Of a stretch of DNA of 64,000 nucleotides, positions 10,401-17,736 are shown piece after piece (the first letter of the stretch is position 1; each line of letters opens with the position of its first letter). The stretch lies in the NCBI RefSeq assembly GCF_016806835.2, contig NZ_CP086111.1:5945471-6009470 (forward strand), given 5' to 3'. The position numbers were made by a program, and so were the translations under genes. The notes under the pieces were generated by a model, which searched no databases, had not been told where the DNA came from, and was given only the letters and a program-made list of their open reading frames with translations. This DNA comes from Skermanella rosea (GTDB lineage: Bacteria > Pseudomonadota > Alphaproteobacteria > Azospirillales > Azospirillaceae).

Positions 10401-11185
10401 TCCAGCCGTTCGGCGGCGAGGGCCTGTCCGGCACCGGGCCGAAAGCCGGCGGCCCGCACTATCTCGCCCGCTTCACCCGTCCCGTCCCGGCGTCCCTGCC
10501 GGCGGCGGCCGGCTTCGTGCCGCCGGCCGGCCCGGGCGAGGGGGCAGGCGATGCCGCCGCTTTCGCCACGGCCGCCCGGCTGGCCGGGCCGGACTGGGAC
10601 GCCCGCACCGACCGCGCCGCGGTCCTGGGCCGGGCAGCCGCCCTGCTGCCGGCGGCTTTGCGGCCGACGGCCGAGGCGGCGCTGGCGGCGGCCTCGCCCG
10701 CCTTCGCGCCGGCGGAACCCTTGCCCGGCCCGACCGGCGAGAGCAACCACCTGACCCTGCACGGCCGGGGCATCGCCCTCTGCCTGGGCGGGGGTCCGGA
10801 CCCGGCCGGAGCCCTGGCGGCCCAGGCGTTCCTGGCGTTGGCCGCGGGCAATGCGGCGGCGCTCGCGGGGAGCGGTCCCGCGGCGGGCACCGTCGTCGCG
10901 GCCCTGCGCAAGGCCGGCGTTCCCGACGGCGTCGCCGCCGCGGTGACGGTCGCCGACGCCGCCGGAACGCTTCGGAGCTTCCCCGGCCTGGGCGTGGTCG
11001 CGTTCGAGGGGACCGACGCGGAAGCCGTCCCGCTGCGCCGGGCGCTGGCGGAGCGGGACGGCCGGCGCGTGCCGCTGGCCTCGCTTGACGACGGCGTCGA
11101 GCGGTTCGCGACCGAGCGGGTCGTCAGCATCGACACGACCGCGTCCGGCGGCAACGCCTCGCTGCTGACGCTGGGCGACGGCTGA
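7463..11185 (+). CDS. putA: Bifunctional proline dehydrogenase / L-glutamate gamma-semialdehyde dehydrogenase PutA
   Basis: 1240 residues. Oxidises proline to P5C (FAD, electrons to quinone), then glutamate semialdehyde to glutamate (NAD+). The N-terminal ribbon-helix-helix repressor domain of the enterobacterial protein is absent, so a separate regulator (the divergent Lrp protein) is expected. The PRODH barrel spans about 170-500, with RLVKGAYWDSEIKNSQ. The P5CDH domain follows, with VCISPWNFPLAIFTGQ, FTGSTETA and the catalytic cysteine in SAGQRCSALR (~817). After KAGGPHYLARF, a ~200-residue Ala/Gly-rich C-terminal domain is the extra aldehyde-dehydrogenase-like module of longer (type B) PutAs. 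Start supported by an upstream purine-rich GAGGGGGAG. Confidence 0.97.
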   Translation: MDQAVLREEINRAYFADEALTVHQRREAIRLDHAARRRITDRAEAIVRRLRTDPTPNLMETFLAEYGLSTDEGVALMCLAEAYLRVPDAPTLDALIRDKIGGADWSKHAGETDSLLVSASTWALMLTGRIFRNDSPAGPQVAGTLRRLVQRVGEPVVRSAVAQAMKVMGQQFVLGRTIEEAIRRGESRRAKGYRFSYDMLGEAARTGPDAKRYWDSYAAAIDAIARHADARAPVHDNPGISVKLSALHPRYEATQRDRVLAELVPSLHALAVKARAANIGFNIDAEEADRLSLSLDVIERVLESPDLAGWDGFGVVVQAYSKQCLPVLRWVRALADRLDRKLAVRLVKGAYWDSEIKNSQVLGLPGYPVFTRKTSTDVSYLAGARFLLDNRDRLYPQFATHNAQTAAAVLEMAGNDGGGFEFQRLHGMGQALHDRLLEEAGRPCRIYAPVGVHKDLLAYLVRRLLENGANSSFVHQLLDEDVPPDVLVRDPIAATESAAFIPNPRIPLPPDLFDGERRNSAGWNLNNPVMEAEVEAGMAPFRTARWTAAPLVGGSALDGEEFPVLNPADRADRVGTVRQADKEAAGRALEVAAAAFPAWRDRAPADRAAILDRIADLYEASTFELMAILTREAGKTRMDGVLEVREAVDFCRYYAAQARRTPDGSRGQGQGLGPFVCISPWNFPLAIFTGQVVAALVAGNTVIAKPAEQTPLVAARAVALMIEAGVPPEVLSLLPGDGATVGAALTADPRTAGVCFTGSTETAILIDRALATHGSARAPLIAETGGLNAMIVDSTALVEHAVRDIVNSAFQSAGQRCSALRAVFVQSDIRDHLLAMLEGAAMELRVGDPWNPATDVGPVIDAESRGIIEEHCRNFAKAGRVLFRHPLPGTGGDGLFVAPTAIALDRFDALEREIFGPVLHVVPFEAHEIDRVVDAVNARGYGLTLGIHSRLDDRVEEICRRARVGNIYVNRNQIGAVVGVQPFGGEGLSGTGPKAGGPHYLARFTRPVPASLPAAAGFVPPAGPGEGAGDAAAFATAARLAGPDWDARTDRAAVLGRAAALLPAALRPTAEAALAAASPAFAPAEPLPGPTGESNHLTLHGRGIALCLGGGPDPAGALAAQAFLALAAGNAAALAGSGPAAGTVVAALRKAGVPDGVAAAVTVADAAGTLRSFPGLGVVAFEGTDAEAVPLRRALAERDGRRVPLASLDDGVERFATERVVSIDTTASGGNASLLTLGDG

Positions 11186-11200
11186 GCCGGAGACCCTGCC

Positions 11201-12235
11201 TCAGTCGTACCCCAAGTCCCGGTGGCGGAGTTGACGCCCGCCGCCGACCATGAGGGCACCCAGCGCCGCGACCCCGGCCACCAGGGCGGCGGCGGCGACG
11301 GGATGCATGGCGGCCGTGGTATAGTAGCTCCGCTCCCGGACCAGGCTGTGCCGGCCGGCGCGCTCATCGCCGTCATGCCCCGCCGGGCCGTACAGGTTGT
11401 CGGTCCGCCGCCGCAACGGTCCGCCGCTCCGCTGCCAGCCCGGGGCCACCGCCTCCATGACCCGGTCGGTCAGGCGCGGTGCCAGGGCCTCCGACAGGGA
11501 GATCAGCTTGCCGGCGCTGCCGACGGTCAGCTCCCGCACGGGATGCTCGGCCGCGTGCAGGATGGCTTCGGCGACCATCTCCGGCGCGTAGACCGGAGGT
11601 GGGTTCAGCGGCTCCGCGCCGGTCAGGCTCCGGGCGTGCTCCTCCAGCTGGGTATCGACCGCCGCGGGCTTGATCAGCGTGACCGAGACCGGGGCGCCGT
11701 CGGCCTCCAGTTCCATGCGCAACGCGTTGGTGAACCCCTTGACCGCGTGCTTGGTCGCGCAATAGGTCGCCTGGAGCGGCACCGCCCGGTCGGACAGCAC
11801 GCTGCCCACGTTGACCAGCGCGCCGCCCTGGCGGCGCAGGTGCTTGGCCGCGATGCGCGACCCGATCACCGTGCCCCAATAGTTGGTCTCGAACAGCCGC
11901 CGCTGGTCCTCCATCGGGGTGTCCTCGACCTTGCCGTAGATCGAGGTGCCGGCATTGTTGACCCAGGTGTCGAAGCCGCCGAACTCGCGGAGCGCCGTCT
12001 CGGCCAGCCCCATCATGGCGTCCTCGTCGGCGACGTCGGCCACCGCGAAGATCGCCTGGCCGCCGTCGCGGCGGATGTCGGTCTCGACCTCGCGCAGCGC
12101 GTTCTCGTCGCGTGCCGCCAGGATCAGGCGCGCACCGCGCCGGCCGGCCATCCGCGCCGTCGCGAGCCCGATGCCGCTGCTGGCGCCTGTGATCACGATG
12201 ACCTGGTCTTCCACGGGTTTCAGTCGTACGCGCAT
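11201..12235 (-). CDS. SDR family oxidoreductase with C-terminal membrane segment
   Basis: 344 residues. Classical SDR features: TGASSGIG (residues 16-23), WVNNAGTSIYG, and the catalytic YCATK (~158). The C-terminal extension carries a hydrophobic helix near 312-334 (HPVAAAALVAGVAALGALMV), so the enzyme is probably membrane-anchored. This layout is common in a broad group of SDRs of unknown substrate. ATG at 12235 has GAAAGG 6 nt upstream. It is convergent with putA (15-bp gap). Confidence 0.85.
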   Translation of the reverse strand: MRVRLKPVEDQVIVITGASSGIGLATARMAGRRGARLILAARDENALREVETDIRRDGGQAIFAVADVADEDAMMGLAETALREFGGFDTWVNNAGTSIYGKVEDTPMEDQRRLFETNYWGTVIGSRIAAKHLRRQGGALVNVGSVLSDRAVPLQATYCATKHAVKGFTNALRMELEADGAPVSVTLIKPAAVDTQLEEHARSLTGAEPLNPPPVYAPEMVAEAILHAAEHPVRELTVGSAGKLISLSEALAPRLTDRVMEAVAPGWQRSGGPLRRRTDNLYGPAGHDGDERAGRHSLVRERSYYTTAAMHPVAAAALVAGVAALGALMVGGGRQLRHRDLGYD

Positions 12236-12474
12236 GGGAAACCTTTCAAGGATTCGAAAAACATCGGCCACCAACAGCGCGGAGGGGTCCGGGGTTCCCT
12301 ACCGGGCTTTCCATAAGGAAGATCCCGGGGCAGGGGGCGCGGCATAATAACCCTTCGATCATTGGTACTATTATCCGGCCCTTCCGCCCGGGCCTATAGT
12401 GCGCGGGCCAGGGTTGCGGTGGGGTGCCGGAATGGGGCCGGCCGCGGCAGCCCTGTTGAACAGAGGCAAACACC

Positions 12475-12858
12475 ATGAGACTGCTGGCCCGAAAACTGCC
12501 GGTAATGATGCTGGCCCTCGCAGGCGCCCTCGCCGCAGGCCAGGCATCGGCGCAGACCAAGTCCATCCCGGACAGCCATCCGTTCCGCCAATGCGCCGGC
12601 TGCCACTCGCTGGACACCTCCGCCAACGCCTTCGGCCCGACGCTGATCGGCGTCTATGGCCGCCAGGCGGGGGCGGTGCCGCGCTTCGCCTATTCCGAGG
12701 CGGTGCAGAAGTCCGGCGTGGTCTGGAACGACGAGACGCTCCGCAAATGGATCGCGGGCAACGACACCTTCATTCCCGGGACGCGCATGCGCCACGTCGC
12801 CATCACCGACAAGGCGCAGCAGGACGAGCTGATCGAGTTCCTGAAGGCCCTGAAGTGA
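12475..12858 (+). CDS. Small periplasmic class I cytochrome c
   Basis: 127 residues. Signal peptide with AxA cleavage after residue 26 (GQASA|Q). A single heme-binding site CAGCH (40-44) follows, then GPTLIGVYGRQAG, and the likely axial Met105 in PGTRMRHV. Size and motif spacing fit a cytochrome c2/c-556-like soluble electron carrier. It depends on the Ccm system encoded in this window. It is expressed alone; its donor and acceptor are unknown. The ATG follows AGAGG with suitable spacing. Confidence 0.9.
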   Translation: MRLLARKLPVMMLALAGALAAGQASAQTKSIPDSHPFRQCAGCHSLDTSANAFGPTLIGVYGRQAGAVPRFAYSEAVQKSGVVWNDETLRKWIAGNDTFIPGTRMRHVAITDKAQQDELIEFLKALK

Positions 12859-12864
12859 CCTCCC

Positions 12865-12902
12865 GGCGGGACGGGCGGCCCGGCGGTCCGCCCTGTCCCG
12901 CC
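12865..12902. terminator. Hairpin between convergent cytochrome c and pterin dehydratase genes
   Basis: GGCGGGAC then GGGCGG (12865-12878) pair with CCGCCC and GTCCCGCC (12888-12902) with one bulged base, giving a strong ~14-bp stem between two convergent stops (12858 and 12907). No T-tract; function as a shared terminator is inferred. Confidence 0.55.
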
Positions 12903-12906
12903 GCGC

Positions 12907-13209
12907 TCAGCGATCGTGCTCCAGCGCGATGCCGTCCATGTGGTGGGCCAGTTCCACGTCGCGCTCGGACAGGCCCTCCACCTCGTGGGTGGCCAGGATC
13001 ACCTCGACCCGGTTGTAGACGTTGAACCATTCCGGGTGGTGGTCCATCTTCTCCGCCTTGAGGGCGACCCGGGTCATGAAGCCCCACGCGGTCGCGAAGT
13101 CGGGGAAATGATAGGTCTTGCGGATCGCGTCGCGATCCTCCACCTCCGACCAGCCGTGAAGCTCCGCGAGTGCCGATTGACGCCTGGCACCGACCAGTTT
13201 CTCGACCAT
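12907..13209 (-). CDS. phhB: 4a-hydroxytetrahydrobiopterin dehydratase (pterin-4a-carbinolamine dehydratase)
   Basis: 100 residues, full length for the family. Dehydrates 4a-hydroxytetrahydrobiopterin, normally in recycling the cofactor of phenylalanine hydroxylase. The active-site signature [17 protein letters not shown] contains the paired histidines, and a third histidine lies in ATHEVEGLS. No phenylalanine hydroxylase gene is adjacent, as is common for stand-alone PCD/DCoH genes. It is divergent from the zincin gene. Confidence 0.93.
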   Translation of the reverse strand: MVEKLVGARRQSALAELHGWSEVEDRDAIRKTYHFPDFATAWGFMTRVALKAEKMDHHPEWFNVYNRVEVILATHEVEGLSERDVELAHHMDGIALEHDR

Positions 13210-13267
13210 ATTGAGCCTCCCTCTTTATCGTGTCATCTCCAGCGGTCGATCAGGAGAATGCGCCCCC

Positions 13268-13684
13268 ATGACCAAGCAAATCAATGCCTCGCCGATCAAC
13301 GCGCCGACCATCGCCGACATCGAGGAACTGGCCGACCAGGCTCTCCGGACCATCCCGCCCGAACTGCTGCGCTTCGTCGGCAACGTGGTGATCCATGTGG
13401 AGGACTTCCCCGACGAGGAGACCGAGCGGGAGATGGAGCTGGACTCGCCGTTCGACCTGCTCGGCCTCTACCGGGGCGTCGACCTGGCGCACAAGAGCGT
13501 CACCGCCACGCCCAGCGACCTGGACATGATCTATCTCTACCGCCGCCCGCTGCTGGACTACTGGTGCGAGACCGGCGAGGATCTGGCCCACTTGGTCCGC
13601 CATGTCCTGATCCACGAGATCGGCCACCATTTCGGCTTCTCCGACGACGACATGGACGCGATCGAGGCGAGCGTACCGGACTGA
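13268..13684 (+). CDS. Metallopeptidase family protein (zincin, PF06262-like)
   Basis: 138 residues. The HExxH zinc motif is near the C-terminus: HEIGHHFGFSDDD (from His116), the form seen in the small predicted zincin family found widely in alphaproteobacteria. The middle (SPFDLLGLYRGVDL, DMIYLYRRPLLDYW) is also family-typical. The start at 13268 follows CAGGAGA; an upstream in-frame ATG has no ribosome site. Substrate unknown. A methyltransferase gene starts 13 bp after the stop, so the two are probably co-transcribed. Confidence 0.87.
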   Translation: MTKQINASPINAPTIADIEELADQALRTIPPELLRFVGNVVIHVEDFPDEETEREMELDSPFDLLGLYRGVDLAHKSVTATPSDLDMIYLYRRPLLDYWCETGEDLAHLVRHVLIHEIGHHFGFSDDDMDAIEASVPD

Positions 13685-13697
13685 ACGGCGCCACCCG

Positions 13698-14450
13698 ATG
13701 GATTTCGCGCTTTTCTTCGAACTTCACCACGACCTGCCGCGCCAGGCGCCCGGATCGGACGCGCTGACCGCGCAGGCGCTGGGCATCGCCGCCGCCACGG
13801 GTCTCCTGCCGCATGCACCTGCCATCCTGGATGCCGGTTGCGGCCCCGGCCGGTCCGCGCTTCTGCTGGCGCGGGAGACCGGCGGGCGGGTCGCGGCGAT
13901 CGACCTGCACCGGCCCTTCCTGGACGAACTGGCCGCCCGGGCCGCCTCGGAAGGGCTGGCGGACCGGATCCAGCCGCTGGCGGCCGACATGGCGGCACCG
14001 CCGTTCCCGCCGGGATCGTTCGACCTGATCTGGTCCGAGGGGGCGATCTACTCGATCGGGTTCGGCGCCGGCCTGCGGGTCTGGCGCCCGCTGCTGAAGC
14101 CCGCCGGGCTGGTGGTGGTCACCGAATGCGCCTGGCTGACCGACTCCCCTCCGGCCGAGGCGCTGGAGTTCTGGACCGAGGCCTATCCCGCCATGACCAC
14201 CGTCGAGGGCAACCGGCGGCTCGCGGAGGAGGCCGGCTATCGGGTGATCGACGCCTTCACGCTGCCGCGCGAGGCCTGGTGGAACGAATACTACGCGCCG
14301 CTGGAGGCGCGCATCGCGGCGTTCCGCCGGCGCCACGCGGAGGACGGCGCCTGGGCGGAGGTGCTGGACGGATCGCAGCGGGAAATCGACCTCCACCGCC
14401 ACCACGGCGACAGCTACGGCTACGTCTTCCTGATCCTGGCCCGATCCTAG
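13698..14450 (+). CDS. Class I SAM-dependent methyltransferase
   Basis: 250 residues. SAM-binding motif I is ILDAGCGPGRSALLLA (Asp45). Motif II has the acidic end AAIDLHRPF, and FDLIWSEGAIYSIGF is a motif-IV-like segment. The C-terminal helical part (WWNEYYAPLEARIAAFRRRH) may form the substrate cap. Substrate unknown. It lies directly behind the zincin gene. Confidence 0.87.
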   Translation: MDFALFFELHHDLPRQAPGSDALTAQALGIAAATGLLPHAPAILDAGCGPGRSALLLARETGGRVAAIDLHRPFLDELAARAASEGLADRIQPLAADMAAPPFPPGSFDLIWSEGAIYSIGFGAGLRVWRPLLKPAGLVVVTECAWLTDSPPAEALEFWTEAYPAMTTVEGNRRLAEEAGYRVIDAFTLPREAWWNEYYAPLEARIAAFRRRHAEDGAWAEVLDGSQREIDLHRHHGDSYGYVFLILARS

Positions 14451-14499
14451 AGCGTTACCCGACCCGGCCCGCCTTGTTCGAAGCCGGCATGGAATGAAG

Positions 14500-14580
14500 A
14501 AAATCGGCCACGGATGACGGCGATATCCTCAGATGATCCGGTCCGTATCTTTGTCCATCGCCGTAATCTGTGGCAAAAAC
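14500..14580. repeat. Diverged copy of the 6731-6853 inverted-repeat element
   Basis: Left arm (14500-14534) contains GGCCACGGATGACGGCGAT; right arm (14547-14580), read on the other strand, contains TTTTTGCCACAGATTACGGC. Outer ends and the (T)GCCACAGAT core match the larger element near 6.7 kb. It lies between convergent methyltransferase and transglutaminase genes. Confidence 0.55.
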
Positions 14581-14618
14581 CTGAATCACGCTTGCCTCGC
14601 CCCCGCCGGGGTCCCGCC

Positions 14619-15455
14619 TCAGCGCTCCGACAGGCTCACCGCGTCGGTCGTCAGCGGCCCGTCGGCGGCGCGTTCGGGCGAGCTGATGGCGACCTCCATC
14701 TCGTCCGGCTTGGCCTTGCCGAAGAAGGACGAGAACGACACCTCGGCGGCGTCGCGGCCGACTCCGATCCGGATCAGCCCGTCCAGCGCCGCCTTGCGGG
14801 TCGCGTCGAACAGGTACCAGCGCCCGCCCAGGAAGGCCTCGAAGGTCGCGTGGAAGTCGGGAGGGTCGAGCCGGAAGGCATAGGCGCTGACATAGCGCGC
14901 CGGAATGTCCATCGCCCGGCACAGGGTGATCCCGAGATGGGCGAAGTCGCGGCAGACGCCGGCATGGTCGATGATCGTATCGACCGCCGAGGTCGTCCCG
15001 TGGGAGCTGCCCGGCAGGTATTCCAGGTTGTCGTGGATCCAGTTGCAGATCGCCGTCACCCGCTGGTGGCCGGGAGCGAACCCGCCGAACTGGCGGAAGG
15101 CGAAGGCGCGCAGCCGGTCGGACTGGCAGAAGCGCGACGGGTTCAGGTGCGGCAGCACGTCGAGCGGCAGGTCGATCGGCGCCACCTGGCCGACCCCGGC
15201 GGGGTCCTCCACCAGCGGGTCCAGGTCCACCTCGGCCCGGTATCGGACCATCAGCTTGCCGGGAGGGGCGACGACCTTGAAGAAGCGGTTGCCCGACTCG
15301 CCCATGGTGAAGCGGTCGACCTCGCGCCCGCCGTCCAGGTCCAGGTGCTCGTCCAGGATCACCTGGCGATCGAACTGGGCGGGCTGAAGGTTGAAAAAAC
15401 AGACCGTTTCTTCCTCGACGTCGTAACCCAGCTTGCAGCTTACCGAATATTTCAT
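14619..15455 (-). CDS. Transglutaminase-like cysteine peptidase family protein
   Basis: 278 residues. The papain-like triad of the transglutaminase superfamily is visible: Cys168 in HAGVCRDFAHL, His202 in PDFHATFEAFL, and Asp217 in WYLFDATRKA. The N-terminal ~100 residues form the beta-rich region found in bacterial transglutaminase-like proteins. No signal peptide, so probably cytoplasmic. The start at 15455 is supported by GGAGG 5 nt upstream. Whether it is a protease or acts on other amides is not known. Confidence 0.9.
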   Translation of the reverse strand: MKYSVSCKLGYDVEEETVCFFNLQPAQFDRQVILDEHLDLDGGREVDRFTMGESGNRFFKVVAPPGKLMVRYRAEVDLDPLVEDPAGVGQVAPIDLPLDVLPHLNPSRFCQSDRLRAFAFRQFGGFAPGHQRVTAICNWIHDNLEYLPGSSHGTTSAVDTIIDHAGVCRDFAHLGITLCRAMDIPARYVSAYAFRLDPPDFHATFEAFLGGRWYLFDATRKAALDGLIRIGVGRDAAEVSFSSFFGKAKPDEMEVAISSPERAADGPLTTDAVSLSER

Positions 15456-15549
15456 GACGGCCTCCACGACGCGCACCGGTTGGAACGGCGTCACAACGCC
15501 GGACGGGCGGCGCTGTTCCCAGCGGAAGCGGCCTTAACCCCTATCCGCC

Positions 15550-16089
15550 CTAAAGACCGCCCAGCATGAGCTGTTTGTCGTCCTGCTTGAGCCTGGGGGC
15601 CGGCTTCTCCGGAGCCTTGGCATCGGCCCGCCGGACGGCCCGCGTCGCCTCCGCCAGCTTGGAGCCGGCATCGGCGGCATCCTTCTTCCCGGAAGCCGCC
15701 TTCCGCGCGCGGGCCGGCTTCTCCGCCTTCACCGGCCTGGCCGCCTTGCCGACGCCGCGGGCCGCCCGGTCCAGCGCCGCGTCGCGGTCCTGCGCCTCGG
15801 GTGACTGGGGATCGCCGCTCAGCCATTTGCCGCGCTTGATCACCTCGTTGACGCGGCCCTGGTTGACCCCGACCTTGAAGGCGATCTCCTGCTGCGTCAT
15901 CTTGGTCCTCTCATGAAGATCCAGGATCTCGCGCGCCAGTTCGGGCGTCATCTTGCGGCCCGTTACTCGCCGGGCCGGCGCCACGGACCGTTTCGCACGG
16001 TCGCGGTCCTTCAGTTTTTCCAGGATGGCGAGGGCGGAGTCCATCCCCTGCTCGCGCAATGCTTCCTCGAATTCCTTGAGTGTCGTCAT
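15550..16089 (-). CDS. HTH DNA-binding protein with basic Ala/Lys/Pro-rich tail
   Basis: 179 residues. Residues ~50-88 form a helix-turn-helix (MTPELAREILDLHERTKMTQ, then EIAFKVGVNQGRVNEVIKRG). The N-terminus (MTTLKEFEEALREQGMDSAL) is acidic and helical. Residues 91-179 are rich in Ala, Lys, Arg and Pro, reminiscent of histone-H1-like or AlgP-like tails. The ATG at 16089 is preferred over an in-frame GTG at 16098 because GGGAG fits its spacing. An 18-bp perfect dyad 30 bp upstream suggests autoregulation. A transcriptional or nucleoid role is inferred. Confidence 0.72.
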   Translation of the reverse strand: MTTLKEFEEALREQGMDSALAILEKLKDRDRAKRSVAPARRVTGRKMTPELAREILDLHERTKMTQQEIAFKVGVNQGRVNEVIKRGKWLSGDPQSPEAQDRDAALDRAARGVGKAARPVKAEKPARARKAASGKKDAADAGSKLAEATRAVRRADAKAPEKPAPRLKQDDKQLMLGGL

Positions 16090-16118
16090 GCCAGGCACAC
16101 TCCCGAGTCATCGGCGCC

Positions 16119-16136
16119 GAATTCGTAATCGAATTC
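16119..16136. promoter_or_regulatory. Perfect dyad upstream of the HTH gene, candidate operator
   Basis: GAATTCG-TAAT-CGAATTC: 7-bp arms around an AT spacer, 30 bp upstream of the start codon at 16089. Position and symmetry fit an operator, possibly bound by the adjacent HTH protein. Confidence 0.5.
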
Positions 16137-16249
16137 ACCGGGACCGACCGCGCGACCGGTCTCTTCCCGACACGAATATTAAGTGTCTTCGACGCATATC
16201 AACAAGGGGGAATCGGAACAGTTGCGGAACGCCGGCGATCACTGCGCCG

Positions 16250-17647
16250 TCATGCCGCGACCGGAAGCTCGACCGTCACCGTCGTGCCCTGGCCGGGGGC
16301 GCTGTCGATCCGCAGCCTGCCGCCCTGCAAGCCGACCAGGGCGTCCACGATGGGCAGTCCCAGCCCGGTGCCCTGCCCGGCATTGGCGTAGATGTTGAAC
16401 GACTGCTCGAAAGGCTTGAGCAGCCTGGGAATCTCGCTCGGGTCCATGCCGATCCCGCTGTCGGTCACGATGAACCCGACGCGTCCGGGGTCCAGCCCGA
16501 CGATCCGCAGGCTGATCATGCCGCCGGGGCCGGTGAACTTGACCGCGTTGGACAGCAGGTTCAGCAGGATCTGGCGCAGCGCCTGGGCGTCGGCCATGCA
16601 CCGGGGCGCGGGCTGCGGATCGTGGGCGATCGTGATCCGCTTGGCCAGGGCCGCGTGGCTGATGACCCGCAGCATCTCGTCCGCGATCGGCAGCGGATCG
16701 ACCGGCGCCACCGCCACCTCCAGCTTGCCCGCCGACGCCTTGGAGATGTCGAGGATCGAGTTGATCAGCCCGAGCAGGTGCGTGCCGGAGGAATGGATGT
16801 CCCCGGCATATTCCAGGTAGCGCGGGTGCCCCAGCGGCCCGAAGATCTGGTTGCGCTGCAATTCGCTGAAGCCGAGGATCGCGTTGAGCGGCGTGCGCAG
16901 TTCGTGGCTCATCATGGCGAGGAACTGCTCCTTGGCCCTGCTGGCGTCCTCCGACCGGTGAAGCGCCTCCTCCAGCTGCCGGCCGCGCTGGACCAGGTCG
17001 CGGTTCAGCCGCTGGACCGCCATCATCAGCAGGCAGAAGACCAGCAGGATGCTGCTCAGGATCGACACCAGGAAATGCACGGCGTGCGCCGGATAGCGGC
17101 CTATGTGGTCGGGCACCGGCGGCTCGACCAGGGTCGAGGCCGCGCGCGCCGCCAGCGTCAGCCCGGCCACCGCGAACAGCGCCGCCGCGGTCAGGACGGT
17201 TGCCCGCATGTTCGGCCCCGCCACCCGCAGCAGTTCCCGCGCGGTCAGCAGGCAGCCGGCGCACAGGGTCAGGGACAGGGCCACGATCCGGATCGCCACG
17301 TCGTCCCGGACCAGGGTGAACCAGGCCTGGAACAGCACCAGCAGGACCACCGCCGCGACCGCGTGCCGCCAGCGCGAAGGATTCTCCCCGAACTCGCGGA
17401 CGCCGTTGTAGAAGAAGCCGAAGCTCAGCACGATCATCCCGTTGGAGACCAGGATCGCCGGAACCTCGGGAAGGGTGCCGCGCATCGTGGACACCAGGGT
17501 GCTGGCGCCCAGCAGGAGCGTCGCGACGGTCCAGTGCCTCAGGCCGGGAAGGCTGCGGTTGGCCGACCAGAACACCAGCATCAGGCCGCCCAGCGCAACC
17601 GAAACCAGCGAATGCACCAGGACCAGTGTGAAGATATCGATGTTCAT
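16250..17647 (-). CDS. Membrane sensor histidine kinase (HisKA type)
   Basis: 465 residues. The N-terminal half holds about six to seven hydrophobic segments (residues ~5-215), likely a 7TM-type sensing module. The transmitter follows: H-box MMSHELRTPLNAILGF with His248, N-box NLLSNAVKFTG, G1 DSGIGMD, G2 GQGTGLGLPIV. There is no PAS, HAMP or receiver domain and no neighbouring response regulator, so its partner is unknown. An earlier GTG in frame (17689) is possible; the ATG at 17647 places the first hydrophobic helix at the N-terminus. Confidence 0.85.
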   Translation of the reverse strand: MNIDIFTLVLVHSLVSVALGGLMLVFWSANRSLPGLRHWTVATLLLGASTLVSTMRGTLPEVPAILVSNGMIVLSFGFFYNGVREFGENPSRWRHAVAAVVLLVLFQAWFTLVRDDVAIRIVALSLTLCAGCLLTARELLRVAGPNMRATVLTAAALFAVAGLTLAARAASTLVEPPVPDHIGRYPAHAVHFLVSILSSILLVFCLLMMAVQRLNRDLVQRGRQLEEALHRSEDASRAKEQFLAMMSHELRTPLNAILGFSELQRNQIFGPLGHPRYLEYAGDIHSSGTHLLGLINSILDISKASAGKLEVAVAPVDPLPIADEMLRVISHAALAKRITIAHDPQPAPRCMADAQALRQILLNLLSNAVKFTGPGGMISLRIVGLDPGRVGFIVTDSGIGMDPSEIPRLLKPFEQSFNIYANAGQGTGLGLPIVDALVGLQGGRLRIDSAPGQGTTVTVELPVAA

Positions 17648-17736
17648 CGGCGCGAGCTTGCAGGGACTCCCACCCTGATAAACCAACACCGATTGATTTC
17701 ATATGGATACTATATGAGGGTGCCGGAATCCTCGGC

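Noticed and set aside
7693-11088. Very long (1131-codon) open frame overlapping putA
   Set aside because: It is a shadow in another frame of high-GC putA: Arg/Gly/Pro-rich, no motifs, no ribosome site. Same reasoning for the long frames opposite NAD-GDH, glnD, acsA and RsmB.
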